Shown piece by piece: positions 26,902 to 35,663 of a stretch of 64,000 bases of DNA. Position 1 is the stretch's first letter. Every line of letters begins with the position of its first letter. Source of the stretch: Alkaliphilus flagellatus (GTDB lineage Bacteria; Bacillota; Clostridia; Peptostreptococcales; Natronincolaceae); assembly GCF_018919215.1 (NCBI RefSeq), contig NZ_JAHLQK010000006.1, positions 124,001 to 188,000 of the forward strand. Direction: 5' to 3'. The notes beneath the pieces are model-generated. The model was not told the origin of the DNA, searched no databases, and saw nothing but the letters and a program-made list of their open reading frames with translations. The position numbers were made by a program, and so were the translations under genes.

Positions 26902-27186
26902 ATGCGTATGCCAGCACAGATTGCAAGTTTAATATTACCATTAGGTGTATTTGTAGTTTTTTATTTTTTATTAATAAGACCACAGCAAAAAAAGGATAAA
27001 AAAATTAAAGAAATGAGAAACAATCTAAAGGTTGGGGAGCAAATAATAACTATCGGTGGTATTCATGGTAAGGTTATCAAAATAAAAGATGATGTTATTA
27101 CTATTGAAGTTGGATCAGATAAATTAAAGCTAACAATGGCCAAATGGTCCATCGGAACTGTAGTTTCACAGGATAAAAGTTTATAA
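26902..27186 (+). CDS. yajC: Preprotein translocase accessory subunit YajC
   Basis: 94 aa, ATG at 26902 after AAGGGGGG; the in-frame ATG at 26908 is an alternative. One N-terminal membrane helix (LILPLGVFVVFYFLLIRPQQKK) is followed by the conserved basic QQKK.K.....L..G..I.T.GG.HG.V pattern. YajC associates with SecDF in the Sec translocase. It lies between tgt and the SCIFF genes and about 3 kb before secDF, the usual arrangement. A terminator follows. Confidence 0.93.
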   Translation: MRMPAQIASLILPLGVFVVFYFLLIRPQQKKDKKIKEMRNNLKVGEQIITIGGIHGKVIKIKDDVITIEVGSDKLKLTMAKWSIGTVVSQDKSL

Positions 27187-27189
27187 AAT

Positions 27190-27216
27190 AAAAAAGCAGC
27201 TATGCTGCTTTTTTGT
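27190..27216 (+). terminator. Terminator after yajC
   Basis: AAAAAGCAGC, TAT loop, GCTGCTTTTTT: short strong stem with T run. Confidence 0.8.
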
Positions 27217-27343
27217 TTTATAAGAATGAAATTAGTAATAATTTTTATATTAAGAGGCATATGTATAAACTAAGACTAATCTCAGATAGAGTTCTAGAAT
27301 TGTTAACCATAGAGTTAAATAAAAGAATGCTGGAGGTGTTACG

Positions 27344-27742
27344 ATGAAGGGTGGAAAAAAAACTACAGTAAAGGCAGGACCTCTTAATATAAAAATCTAT
27401 GGACGTGGACTGATTAGGGGATATATAATATCGCTATTGCTTTTTCTTATAGTAGCAGTGCTAATAACATATACAAGTATAGGAGAAAATATTATTCCGT
27501 TAATTACGTCTATTATTATGATAGTTGGTATTGTTTTTGCGGCGATTTATGCTTCTGTAAATTTGAGAAACAAAGGTTGGCTCCATGGTGGAATTATAGG
27601 ATTAGTTTTTATTTTAATATTAATTGGTTTAAGTAAAATATTTATAGCCAATTATTCAGTTGACAGGATTGCTTTATATAAAATTGGATTAAGCATGGGG
27701 GCAGGAATAATAGGGGGCATACTAGGGGTAAACATTAAATAA
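27344..27742 (+). CDS. TIGR04086-like four-helix membrane protein
   Basis: 132 aa, ATG at 27344 after GGAGGTG. Four membrane helices (about residues 25-45, 50-70, 82-102 and 108-130) with a Gly-rich last helix (GLSMGAGIIGGILGVNI). Its position between yajC and the SCIFF precursor gene is typical of the TIGR04086 family of clostridial membrane proteins, whose function is unknown. No enzymatic motif is present. Confidence 0.75.
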   Translation: MKGGKKTTVKAGPLNIKIYGRGLIRGYIISLLLFLIVAVLITYTSIGENIIPLITSIIMIVGIVFAAIYASVNLRNKGWLHGGIIGLVFILILIGLSKIFIANYSVDRIALYKIGLSMGAGIIGGILGVNIK

Positions 27743-27764
27743 TAAGCTTTTTTTCCCTTTTTCT

Positions 27765-27776
27765 TTATGGTATAAT
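27765..27776 (+). promoter_or_regulatory. Extended -10 promoter for scfA
   Basis: ATGGTATAAT (TGn-TATAAT form) about 40 bases before the SCIFF precursor start. No good -35 is visible, fitting an extended -10 promoter. Confidence 0.5.
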
Positions 27777-27814
27777 GCAATAGTACTAGGATTTTATAGG
27801 AAAGGAGCTTTCAT

Positions 27815-27955
27815 ATGAAACATATTAAAACATTGAGCGGCGCAACTCTTGTAAAAAGTGCTATTAAGGGAGGATGTGGCGAGTGTCAGACTTCTTGCCA
27901 ATCAGCTTGCAAAACTTCTTGTACAGTAGCTAACCAAGAGTGTGAAAACAGATAA
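27815..27955 (+). CDS. scfA: SCIFF ribosomal peptide precursor ScfA
   Basis: 46 aa, ATG at 27815 after GAAAGGAG. The protein reads MKHIKTLSG...KGGCGECQTSCQSACKTSCT and has six Cys in its last 30 residues, the defining feature of SCIFF (six cysteines in forty-five residues). In Clostridia this peptide is modified by the neighbouring radical SAM protein ScfB, which forms Cys-to-Thr thioether links. The Thr residues in QTSC and KTSC are the likely acceptors. The end product's biological role is unknown. A terminator sits between scfA and scfB, probably allowing a higher level of precursor. Confidence 0.95.
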   Translation: MKHIKTLSGATLVKSAIKGGCGECQTSCQSACKTSCTVANQECENR

Positions 27956-27968
27956 TTACATAAAGGTT

Positions 27969-28001
27969 AAGCAGCAGTGTAAATTCACTGCTGTTTTTTC
28001 T
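27969..28001 (+). terminator. Hairpin between scfA and scfB
   Basis: GCAGCAGTG and CACTGCTG with TAAATT loop, followed by six T residues. It should reduce readthrough into scfB. Confidence 0.8.
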
Positions 28002-28116
28002 TTAAGTAGGATAATATTATACGACTTTTTTCTTGAATGTTTCTATTATATTTTATACAATGAGTTTATGCTTATTGTTTATTACTTAAGTGGCTTAATG
28101 AAAGGAGCTTTATATA

Positions 28117-29472
28117 ATGATTCATAAATTTTATCAAGATAATACCTATATGGTGATGGATGTTAATAGCGGAGCTGTTCATGTTATTGACAAGTTAGCC
28201 TATGATGTTTTAGATTTTTATTCAAATAAAGAAACAGAAGACATTGTAGAATTGCTTAATGACAAATATTCTAGCATAGAGATAAGAGAAGCTATTAAAG
28301 AGTTAGACTCTATAAAGGAAGAAGGACTTTTATTTGCAGACGATCGTTACTTTAATCATGAAGGCTTTAAGAACAAAAAGCCTATTGTTAAAGCTTTATG
28401 TCTACATATAGCTCATGATTGCAATATACGGTGTAAATATTGCTTTGCGTCTCAAGGAGATTTTAAAGGAGATAGAAGCTTAATGAGCGCTGAGATTGGT
28501 AAAAAATCTATAGACTTTTTGCTTAAAAATTCTGGAAGTCGTCATAATTTAGAAGTAGACTTCTTTGGTGGCGAGCCATTAATGAACTTTGAAACCGTTA
28601 AAGAAATTGTTGATTATGGAAGAGAGCAAGAGAAAAAACATAATAAAAATATTAGGTTTACTATGACCACTAATGGTGTGCTTCTTAATGAAGAAAATAT
28701 GAAATATATTAATGAAAATATGTACAACGTGGTTCTTAGTATTGATGGACGCAAAGAAGTTAATGATACTATGAGATATTCTATTAATGGACAAGGTACA
28801 TATGATATAATAGTGCCTAAGTTTTTAAAAATGGTAGAGATGAGAGAACACCGTAATTATTATGTTAGGGGAACTTTTACTAGAGAAAACTTAGATTTTG
28901 CAAAAGACGTGTTGCATCTTGCAGATTTAGGATTTAAAAGTACGTCTATGGAACCAGTAGTAGCTGAGTCACATCATGACTACGCTATTAAAGAAGAAGA
29001 CTTATCAACTGTATTTGAGCAATATGAAGCCTTAGCTAGAGAATATGTTAAAAGAATTAAAGAAGGAAAAGGATTTGATTTTTTCCACTTTATGATAGAC
29101 TTAAATCAGGGGCCATGTGTAATTAAACGGGTTTCTGGATGTGGTGCTGGTGCTGAATATTTAGCTATTACTCCTGAAGGAGAGATTTACCCATGCCATC
29201 AATTTGTTGGTAATGAAGATTTTAAAATTGGGAATATCATGGAAGAAACACTTAATACTTCTTTATACAACGAATTTAGCAATGCTCATATTTATAATAA
29301 AAATAAATGTGGTGAGTGTTGGGCGAAGTTTTATTGCAGTGGTGGATGTCATGCTAATGCTTATAATTTCAACAAAAATATTTATGAGCCTTATGATATT
29401 GGATGTGAAATGGAGAAGAAGAGAATTGAGTGTGCCTTAACAATTCAAGCAAAATTAGCAGAGGAGGATTAA
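28117..29472 (+). CDS. scfB: Radical SAM SCIFF maturase ScfB
   Basis: 451 aa, ATG at 28117 after GAAAGGAGC. An N-terminal RRE-like peptide-binding segment (residues 1-80) is followed by the radical SAM site CNIRCKYCFA (CxxxCxxC, near residue 107). The C-terminal SPASM region has Cys in CGAGAEYL, YPCHQ, KCGECWAKFYCSGGC and GCEME, which hold two auxiliary iron-sulfur clusters. ScfB catalyses Cys-Thr thioether formation in ScfA. It lies 160 bases after scfA. Confidence 0.95.
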   Translation: MIHKFYQDNTYMVMDVNSGAVHVIDKLAYDVLDFYSNKETEDIVELLNDKYSSIEIREAIKELDSIKEEGLLFADDRYFNHEGFKNKKPIVKALCLHIAHDCNIRCKYCFASQGDFKGDRSLMSAEIGKKSIDFLLKNSGSRHNLEVDFFGGEPLMNFETVKEIVDYGREQEKKHNKNIRFTMTTNGVLLNEENMKYINENMYNVVLSIDGRKEVNDTMRYSINGQGTYDIIVPKFLKMVEMREHRNYYVRGTFTRENLDFAKDVLHLADLGFKSTSMEPVVAESHHDYAIKEEDLSTVFEQYEALAREYVKRIKEGKGFDFFHFMIDLNQGPCVIKRVSGCGAGAEYLAITPEGEIYPCHQFVGNEDFKIGNIMEETLNTSLYNEFSNAHIYNKNKCGECWAKFYCSGGCHANAYNFNKNIYEPYDIGCEMEKKRIECALTIQAKLAEED

Positions 29473-29474
29473 TA

Positions 29475-29987
29475 GTGATTAAGTCAATCAAAGGTAAAAA
29501 ACCTGCTATCGATAATAGTTGTTTTATTGCAGAAACAGCAAATATAGTTGGAGAGGTAACTATAGCAGCAAATTCTAGTATTTGGTACAATGTAGTTATA
29601 CGAGCAGATGAGAATTATGTAAAGATTGGAGAAAATACCAATATTCAAGACAACTCTGTTATTCATAACAGTATAGAATTTCCAACTATCATTGGTGATA
29701 ATGTTACTGTAGGTCATAATGCAATTGTTCATGCTTGTACAGTTGGGAATGATTGTCTAATTGGAATGGGCGCTATTATATTAAATGGTGCAGAAATTGG
29801 TGATGAAACAATTATTGGTGCTGGTGCCCTTGTTGCTCAAGGAAAGAAAATACCTTCTGGAGTATTAGCCCTAGGTTCGCCTGCAAAGGTAATTAGAGAA
29901 CTAACAGAACAAGAAAAGGAAGGGTTAAGGGATTCCGCTAGACATTATATAGATACAGCCAAGGACCATATGAATAATGAAAAATAA
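29475..29987 (+). CDS. Gamma-carbonic-anhydrase-like hexapeptide-repeat protein
   Basis: 170 aa from GTG at 29475, after GAGGAGG at the end of scfB (two-base gap). The left-handed beta-helix is evident from repeated I/V-G-x-x-x hexapeptides between residues 15 and 135. Zinc-ligand His residues are present in VIHNS, VTVGHNAIVHAC. The family includes YrdA-type and gamma carbonic anhydrases (hydration of CO2). Enzyme activity is not assured for bacterial YrdA-type members. Co-transcribed with scfB. Confidence 0.85.
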   Translation: MIKSIKGKKPAIDNSCFIAETANIVGEVTIAANSSIWYNVVIRADENYVKIGENTNIQDNSVIHNSIEFPTIIGDNVTVGHNAIVHACTVGNDCLIGMGAIILNGAEIGDETIIGAGALVAQGKKIPSGVLALGSPAKVIRELTEQEKEGLRDSARHYIDTAKDHMNNEK

Positions 29988-30090
29988 TAATACCTAAGGT
30001 ATTAAATAGATATATCATCCGGTGGGGTGTAAGCTCCATCGGAATTAAATTTTATGCTATTGGAACTTTATGCAATATTGGATGGTTTTA

Positions 30091-30119
30091 TTGACGATTA
30101 TTTATCATGTGTATATAAT
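30091..30119 (+). promoter_or_regulatory. Sigma-A promoter for secDF
   Basis: TTGACG at 30091-30096 and TATAAT at 30114-30119 with the ideal 17-base spacing. It begins transcription about 30 bases before secD. Confidence 0.8.
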
Positions 30120-30158
30120 TAAACTGATTATGTTATATATAGAGAGGAAGTGGATAAT

Positions 30159-31412
30159 ATGAAAGCAAAGAGTGGTATTATATTTATAATTATTATTGCT
30201 ATTTTAGGATTAGCAATATTTACAGCTTTCAATGGGCTAGAAATTGGCAACTATAAAATAAAGCCTGTAAAGGATTCGGTTCGACAAGGACTTGATTTAA
30301 AAGGTGGAGTTTATGTTCTTTATGAAGCTCAAACAGATAAAACTGGTAGAGAATTAGACGAGTTAATAGAGCAGGTTATAGAAGTATTTAGTAGACGTGT
30401 AGATAGTATGGGACTTACAGAACCATTGATTATTCGAGAAGGTGAAAAGAGAATTCGTGTTGAATTACCAGGAGCAAAAAATGCTCAAGAAGCTATAGAC
30501 ATGATTGGTAAAACAGCACAGCTGAAATTTGTTACTGCTGATGATGAAGTTGTGGTTACAGGTAGTAATGTAGTTAGAGCTCAAGCAACCCTGGGAGAAG
30601 GAAATTCACCACATGTAAGCTTAGAATTCGATAGCGAGGGAGCTAAAAAGTTTGCTGAGGCAACTGGTAGATTAGCTGAGCTACAAAATAGTATGGATAA
30701 AATAATTTATATTATATTAGACGATGAAGTAATTTCAAGTCCAGTAGTTAACAGCAAAATTCCAGATGGACATGCATCTATTTCTGGTGGATTTACAATA
30801 GAAACAGCGTCTAATTTAGCTGCTTTAATTAGGGCAGGAGCTTTACCTGTAGACTTAGAGGAAGTACAAACATCAACAATTACTGCTACTCTAGGTGAAA
30901 ATGCCTTAAACAGAAGCTTACAGGCAGCTAAAGTAGGTATTATACTTGTATTTCTTTTCATGCTTATTTATTATAGAATACCTGGTTTAGTTGCAGGTAT
31001 TGCATTGTCCACATATATATTACTTGTAATAGGAACAATGATAACTTTAAAAGCAACCTTTACATTACCTAGTATTGCTGCTTTAATTCTTTCTGTAGGT
31101 ATGGCAGTAGATGCTAATGTTATTATTTTTGAAAGGATTAAAGAGGAAATTAAAGCTGGTAAAACAGTTAGAGCTGCAATAGACTCAGGATTTAAGAGAG
31201 CATTTACATCAATTCTAGACTCTAATATTACTACTCTTATATCAGGAATTGTTTTATATCAATTTGGTACAGGCCCTATTAGAGGATTTGCAGTTATGTT
31301 AATAATTGGTATTGTTGCAAGTATGTTTACAGCTGTTGTAGTTACTAAATTCTTATTAAAATTATTTGTAGGAATGAATCTAGCTAAAAATAGCAAACTT
31401 TACGGAGCGTAA
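30159..31412 (+). CDS. secD: Protein translocase subunit SecD
   Basis: 417 aa from ATG 30159, nine bases after GAGAGGAAG; the GTG at 30150 is too close to that site. SecD with SecF forms an RND-type membrane complex that uses the proton gradient to help pull secreted proteins across the membrane. Seen: an N-terminal helix, RQGLDLKGGVYVLYEA, the external P1 domain, and the C-terminal helices starting SLQAAKVGIILVFLFML with SVGMAVDANVIIFERIKEE. secF follows directly. Confidence 0.95.
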   Translation: MKAKSGIIFIIIIAILGLAIFTAFNGLEIGNYKIKPVKDSVRQGLDLKGGVYVLYEAQTDKTGRELDELIEQVIEVFSRRVDSMGLTEPLIIREGEKRIRVELPGAKNAQEAIDMIGKTAQLKFVTADDEVVVTGSNVVRAQATLGEGNSPHVSLEFDSEGAKKFAEATGRLAELQNSMDKIIYIILDDEVISSPVVNSKIPDGHASISGGFTIETASNLAALIRAGALPVDLEEVQTSTITATLGENALNRSLQAAKVGIILVFLFMLIYYRIPGLVAGIALSTYILLVIGTMITLKATFTLPSIAALILSVGMAVDANVIIFERIKEEIKAGKTVRAAIDSGFKRAFTSILDSNITTLISGIVLYQFGTGPIRGFAVMLIIGIVASMFTAVVVTKFLLKLFVGMNLAKNSKLYGA

Positions 31413-31426
31413 AAGGGGGGAGACTT

Positions 31427-32296
31427 ATGAATATTGTACAAAAACGAAAAATATGGTTTTCTATTTCCGGAGCAATTATGTTATTAGGTTTAGTTTTAGG
31501 ACTTGTAAGAGGAATAAATTTTGGAATTGACTTTACTGGTGGAACCTTATTGGAAATTGAACTTCATAAATATGTAGCTACAGAAGAAATAAGAGAAATT
31601 ATTGATAAATATGACTCTAGCTCAAGTATAAATATGTTAGGAGAGGAAAAGACAACAGTTCAGATTAGAATGAACGAAGACTTTGATACTGAAAAGCGTA
31701 CAGAGATTTTTGAAGAATTTAAGAAAAAATATAATTTAGCTGAAGAAGACTTTTTAAGAGCAGATCAATTTGGACCATCAGTAGGAAAAGAAATTCAAGG
31801 TAAGGCACTACTTTCAATGGTTATCGCTTCTATTGGAATGTTAATATATATTACAATCAGATTTGAGTTTAGCTTTGCTATTTCAGCTATTATAGCATTA
31901 ACTCATGACGTTTTAATTGTATTAGCAATGTACTCTATACTTCGAGTACCTGTTAATAGTCCTTTTGTAGCTGCTATTTTAACTATTCTAGGATATTCTA
32001 TTAATGATACAATTGTTATATTTGATAGAATAAGAGAAAACCTTAAATTTATGAAAAAGGCTGACTACACACAAGTAGCTAATGATAGTATTTCACAAAC
32101 AATCACTCGTTCCATAAATACTTCATTAACAACACTAGTTACTATTTTAGCCCTATATATTTTAGGAGTAGATCAAATTAGGGAATTTGCACTGCCACTA
32201 ATAATAGGTGTTATAGCTGGAACCTATTCCTCTGTATTCATTGCAAGCCCATTATGGGTTATGATTAAACAAAGACAAAGGGCAAACCATATCTAA
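31427..32296 (+). CDS. secF: Protein translocase subunit SecF
   Basis: 289 aa, ATG at 31427 after AAAGGGGGGAG. Typical motifs: GINFGIDFTGGTLLEI at the N-terminus, GPSVGKEIQGKALLSM, the TM segments with ALTHDVLIVLAMYSI, GYSINDTIVIFDRIREN and SINTSLTTLVTILALYI. It partners SecD. The pair ends with a terminator. Confidence 0.96.
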   Translation: MNIVQKRKIWFSISGAIMLLGLVLGLVRGINFGIDFTGGTLLEIELHKYVATEEIREIIDKYDSSSSINMLGEEKTTVQIRMNEDFDTEKRTEIFEEFKKKYNLAEEDFLRADQFGPSVGKEIQGKALLSMVIASIGMLIYITIRFEFSFAISAIIALTHDVLIVLAMYSILRVPVNSPFVAAILTILGYSINDTIVIFDRIRENLKFMKKADYTQVANDSISQTITRSINTSLTTLVTILALYILGVDQIREFALPLIIGVIAGTYSSVFIASPLWVMIKQRQRANHI

Positions 32297-32314
32297 TAAA
32301 TTTAGTATGTATAT

Positions 32315-32362
32315 GGGAGTGGTAATAATATTAATAAAGTATTGTTACCACTTTATCTATTT
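32315..32362 (+). terminator. Terminator after secF
   Basis: GTGGTAATAATATT and GTTACCAC pair around an AT-rich loop, followed by a TTTATCTATTTTT tail. Confidence 0.6.
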
Positions 32363-32490
32363 TTAGTAGATATTTGGCGAAAAAATATAAATTAAAAGAA
32401 GGTTTTTATTAGATTTTGTTGAATATGTGCTATGGGCAGCGGTAGCTGCTTTTATTATAAAAAAATTTACATGCAGTAGGTGAAGTAAAT

Positions 32491-35010
32491 ATGATACATA
32501 AGAAGTACTGGACATATAACAAATTGGATAATATAAAAGTTGAAGAATTATCAAACAGCCTTGGAATTACACCAACTATTTCGAGAGTTTTATTAAATAG
32601 AGGAATAGCAAATCATGATGAAGCAAAGAAGTTCTTATATTCAAGTTTAACTCAGCTGCACGATCCATTTCTTCTTAAAGATATGGATAAGGTTGTCAAG
32701 CGAATTAAGGAAGCCATAAGAAATAATGAAAAAATATGTATTTATGGTGATTATGATGTTGATGGGATATCAAGTACATCGATTATGATTAAATATTTTA
32801 ATTCAATCAACCACCCTGTTAGCTATTATATACCTAGTAGAATGGAAGAGGGTTATGGGTTAAATAAAGATGCCATTGAGAAAATATTTATTAATGGAAC
32901 TAGACTAATCATTACAGTGGATTGTGGTATTACATCTGTAGAGGAAGTAAAATTTGCCAATAGTTTGGGAATAGATATAGTAATAACCGATCACCATGAA
33001 TGTCAAAACGTGTTACCTGATGCTTATGGTATTATTAATCCAAAACAAAAGGATTGCTCATATCCCTTTGATAAAATCTGTGGATGTGGATTAGCCTTTA
33101 AATTAATTCAGGCATTGACACCGGCGGAGGTTTTTAAAACATCTATATACGATTACTTAGATATTGTTGCAATAGCGACAGTAGCCGATGTAGTTTCTTT
33201 AACAGATGAAAATCGAGTTATAGTTAAAAATGGTCTTGAATACATTTCTGAAAGTATAAATCCTGGTATTCAGGCTTTATTGAAGGTTTGTGGATTTGAA
33301 GATAGAAGATTAAATGCAGGAAATATAGCTTTTGGCCTTGCTCCTAGAATTAATGCTGCAGGTAGAATTAGTTCTGCAGATGCTGGTGTCCAACTACTTA
33401 CAGCTACAGATGTTAATCATGCTAATAAAATTGCACAATTATTAAATGAAGAAAATAGATATAGACAAGAAATTGAAATGAATATTTTAAATGAAGCTAT
33501 AGATATTATTGAAAGAAATCCTGGGTATGCTAGTGATAATATTTTGATTATTTATAATGAAGGATGGCATCCTGGGGTGATTGGAATTGTTGCATCTCGG
33601 ATTGTTGAAAAATATTATAGGCCAACAGTAATTTTGGGAGTAGAAGAAGGTATAGCTAAAGGATCAGCTAGGAGTATACCTGGGTTTGACTTATTTGATG
33701 CTATGAATAAATGTAAGGATTTATTCATAAAATTTGGTGGGCATGAACAAGCCGCAGGACTATCTATTAATGTAGAAAATATAGAAGCATTTCGACAACA
33801 AATTAATTTAATTGCAAAACAAACCTTAACAGAAGAAGATCTTATTCCTAAGGTTTTTTATGATGATATACTAAAAATTGAAGACATTAGTGAACAGCTT
33901 ATAGATGAAATTCAGCAATTAGAACCATTTGGAATGGGTAATCCATCGCCAAAGTTTATTTCTCAAGGTTTACGTACAGTAGATATAAGAGGAGTAGGGG
34001 TTGATAAAAAGCATATAAAGTTTAAATTAGAATTTAGTGGAAATTATATCGATGGTATTGGTTTTGGTCTAGGAGACTTTCAGCAATTAATAGAATTAAA
34101 TGATGAGATTGATATTGTTTTTTCTCCAGAATATAATGTATACAATGGAAATCGCAAGCTCCAGTTTAATATAAAAGATATTAAGATTAAACATAGCCTA
34201 AATTATCGAAAACATCCTGTATTAAAAGAATATTATCAAAATTTTTTCATAAGCAAATATGAAACTGATAAAAGATTTATTGATATTCCGCTAAAAATAC
34301 TAAAGGGAGAAAAAGATAAGATAGTACGCCAAAAGGTTGAAGATGCAAGCAAAATAAAACCTATTCTTATACTAGCAAATACACTAAATCACGCCTATAG
34401 ACTACTATCTCTCCTAGAATATAAAAAAAGTTCTAGCTTAACTAGTATATCAATTGGTTTTAATCAACCTAATACTGATAATTTAGACTATGAAGTTTAC
34501 GTAGTTATTAACCCTGTTGTTGATAAAATACAGTATAAAAGATATAATAATATTATTCTTTATGATATGTTTTATTCTCTAGATCAATTGAAAGCTTTTA
34601 TAAATCAAAATCATATAGAAAGAACTATTTTTTTATACGAAGATGGAGATGAGGAGTCTAATCTTAGTATTTTGAAAAGTATAGTACCAACTAGGGAACA
34701 GTTGGTAGCTATATACAAATACTTAAAAGATAACAAATCTAAGAGAATATCCCATTCATTTGAAAAAATATATGATGATATAAAGTGTAGGCATAATTTA
34801 ATAATAAACGATGCATTATTTAATAATGCTCTAACCATATTTGCGGAAGGAAGTTTATTAACTTATAATTTTGAAAATAATGCTTATAACATACATATGT
34901 TAGAACCTACTTGTAAGGTGGATTTAAATAAATTAAAATATACTCAGTATCTGGAGACAATAAAGTACCAGTATAATGATTTTAAAAATATATGGCTACA
35001 ATTGCTATAG
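32491..35010 (+). CDS. recJ: Single-stranded-DNA exonuclease RecJ
   Basis: 839 aa, ATG at 32491 (ribosome site GTAGGTGAAG). RecJ degrades single-stranded DNA 5' to 3' in repair and recombination. DHH-family motifs are visible: [25 protein letters not shown] (the DHH motif), ATVADVVSL and the DHHA1 motif [18 protein letters not shown]. Residues beyond 560 form the C-terminal OB and extra domain of clostridial RecJ proteins. apt follows 14 bases later. Confidence 0.95.
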   Translation: MIHKKYWTYNKLDNIKVEELSNSLGITPTISRVLLNRGIANHDEAKKFLYSSLTQLHDPFLLKDMDKVVKRIKEAIRNNEKICIYGDYDVDGISSTSIMIKYFNSINHPVSYYIPSRMEEGYGLNKDAIEKIFINGTRLIITVDCGITSVEEVKFANSLGIDIVITDHHECQNVLPDAYGIINPKQKDCSYPFDKICGCGLAFKLIQALTPAEVFKTSIYDYLDIVAIATVADVVSLTDENRVIVKNGLEYISESINPGIQALLKVCGFEDRRLNAGNIAFGLAPRINAAGRISSADAGVQLLTATDVNHANKIAQLLNEENRYRQEIEMNILNEAIDIIERNPGYASDNILIIYNEGWHPGVIGIVASRIVEKYYRPTVILGVEEGIAKGSARSIPGFDLFDAMNKCKDLFIKFGGHEQAAGLSINVENIEAFRQQINLIAKQTLTEEDLIPKVFYDDILKIEDISEQLIDEIQQLEPFGMGNPSPKFISQGLRTVDIRGVGVDKKHIKFKLEFSGNYIDGIGFGLGDFQQLIELNDEIDIVFSPEYNVYNGNRKLQFNIKDIKIKHSLNYRKHPVLKEYYQNFFISKYETDKRFIDIPLKILKGEKDKIVRQKVEDASKIKPILILANTLNHAYRLLSLLEYKKSSSLTSISIGFNQPNTDNLDYEVYVVINPVVDKIQYKRYNNIILYDMFYSLDQLKAFINQNHIERTIFLYEDGDEESNLSILKSIVPTREQLVAIYKYLKDNKSKRISHSFEKIYDDIKCRHNLIINDALFNNALTIFAEGSLLTYNFENNAYNIHMLEPTCKVDLNKLKYTQYLETIKYQYNDFKNIWLQLL

Positions 35011-35024
35011 GGAGGAAAAATTTA

Positions 35025-35543
35025 ATGGATTTAAAAAGCAAAATAAGAGTAATCGAAGATTTTCCTAAGAAAGGCATAAGTTTTAAAGATATTACTACTC
35101 TTTTAAAAGATGGAGAAGCTTATAAATATTTAGTAAGAGAGTTATCAGATCAACTTAAGAACTTAAATGTTGATGTAATAGTGGGCCCAGAGGCTAGAGG
35201 GTTTTTAATTGGAACTCCAGTTGCATACGATTTAGGAGTTGGATTTGTACCTATAAGAAAACCTGGAAAACTGCCAGCTGAAACAATTAGTTATGAATAT
35301 GAACTTGAATATGGTACAGATTTACTACAAATACATAAAGATGCAATTAGGCCTGGACAAAGGGTAGCTATATTAGATGATTTATTGGCTACTGGCGGAA
35401 CTGTACTGGCTACGGCTAAGCTAATTGAGCAGCTTGGAGGACAAGTAGTTTCAATCAACTTTTTAATTGAGCTTAATTTCCTACAAGGAAGAGATGTATT
35501 ACAGGATTATGAAGTACATTCATTAGTTCAATACGAGGATTAA
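35025..35543 (+). CDS. apt: Adenine phosphoribosyltransferase
   Basis: 172 aa from ATG 35025 (MDLKSKIR), after GGGAGG; a longer frame starting in recJ is not the start. It converts adenine and PRPP to AMP. Seen: [13 protein letters not shown], the flexible-loop region [23 protein letters not shown] and the PRPP-binding motif [14 protein letters not shown]. recJ-apt-relA order is standard in Clostridia and links purine salvage with the stringent response. Confidence 0.97.
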   Translation: MDLKSKIRVIEDFPKKGISFKDITTLLKDGEAYKYLVRELSDQLKNLNVDVIVGPEARGFLIGTPVAYDLGVGFVPIRKPGKLPAETISYEYELEYGTDLLQIHKDAIRPGQRVAILDDLLATGGTVLATAKLIEQLGGQVVSINFLIELNFLQGRDVLQDYEVHSLVQYED

Positions 35544-35663
35544 AAAATATTAAGTGTTATAGTGAGCATCGTTTTATATAGGTGCTTATTATTATAAGGT
35601 TTACTTTGGAAATCTATAATTTTTCTATTGCATATAAGCTACTGAAGAGGGTGATTTTATATT

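Noticed and set aside
28117-29472. PQQ or other peptide-modifying radical SAM gene instead of ScfB
   Set aside because: The adjacent six-cysteine precursor and the Cys pattern identify the SCIFF maturase.
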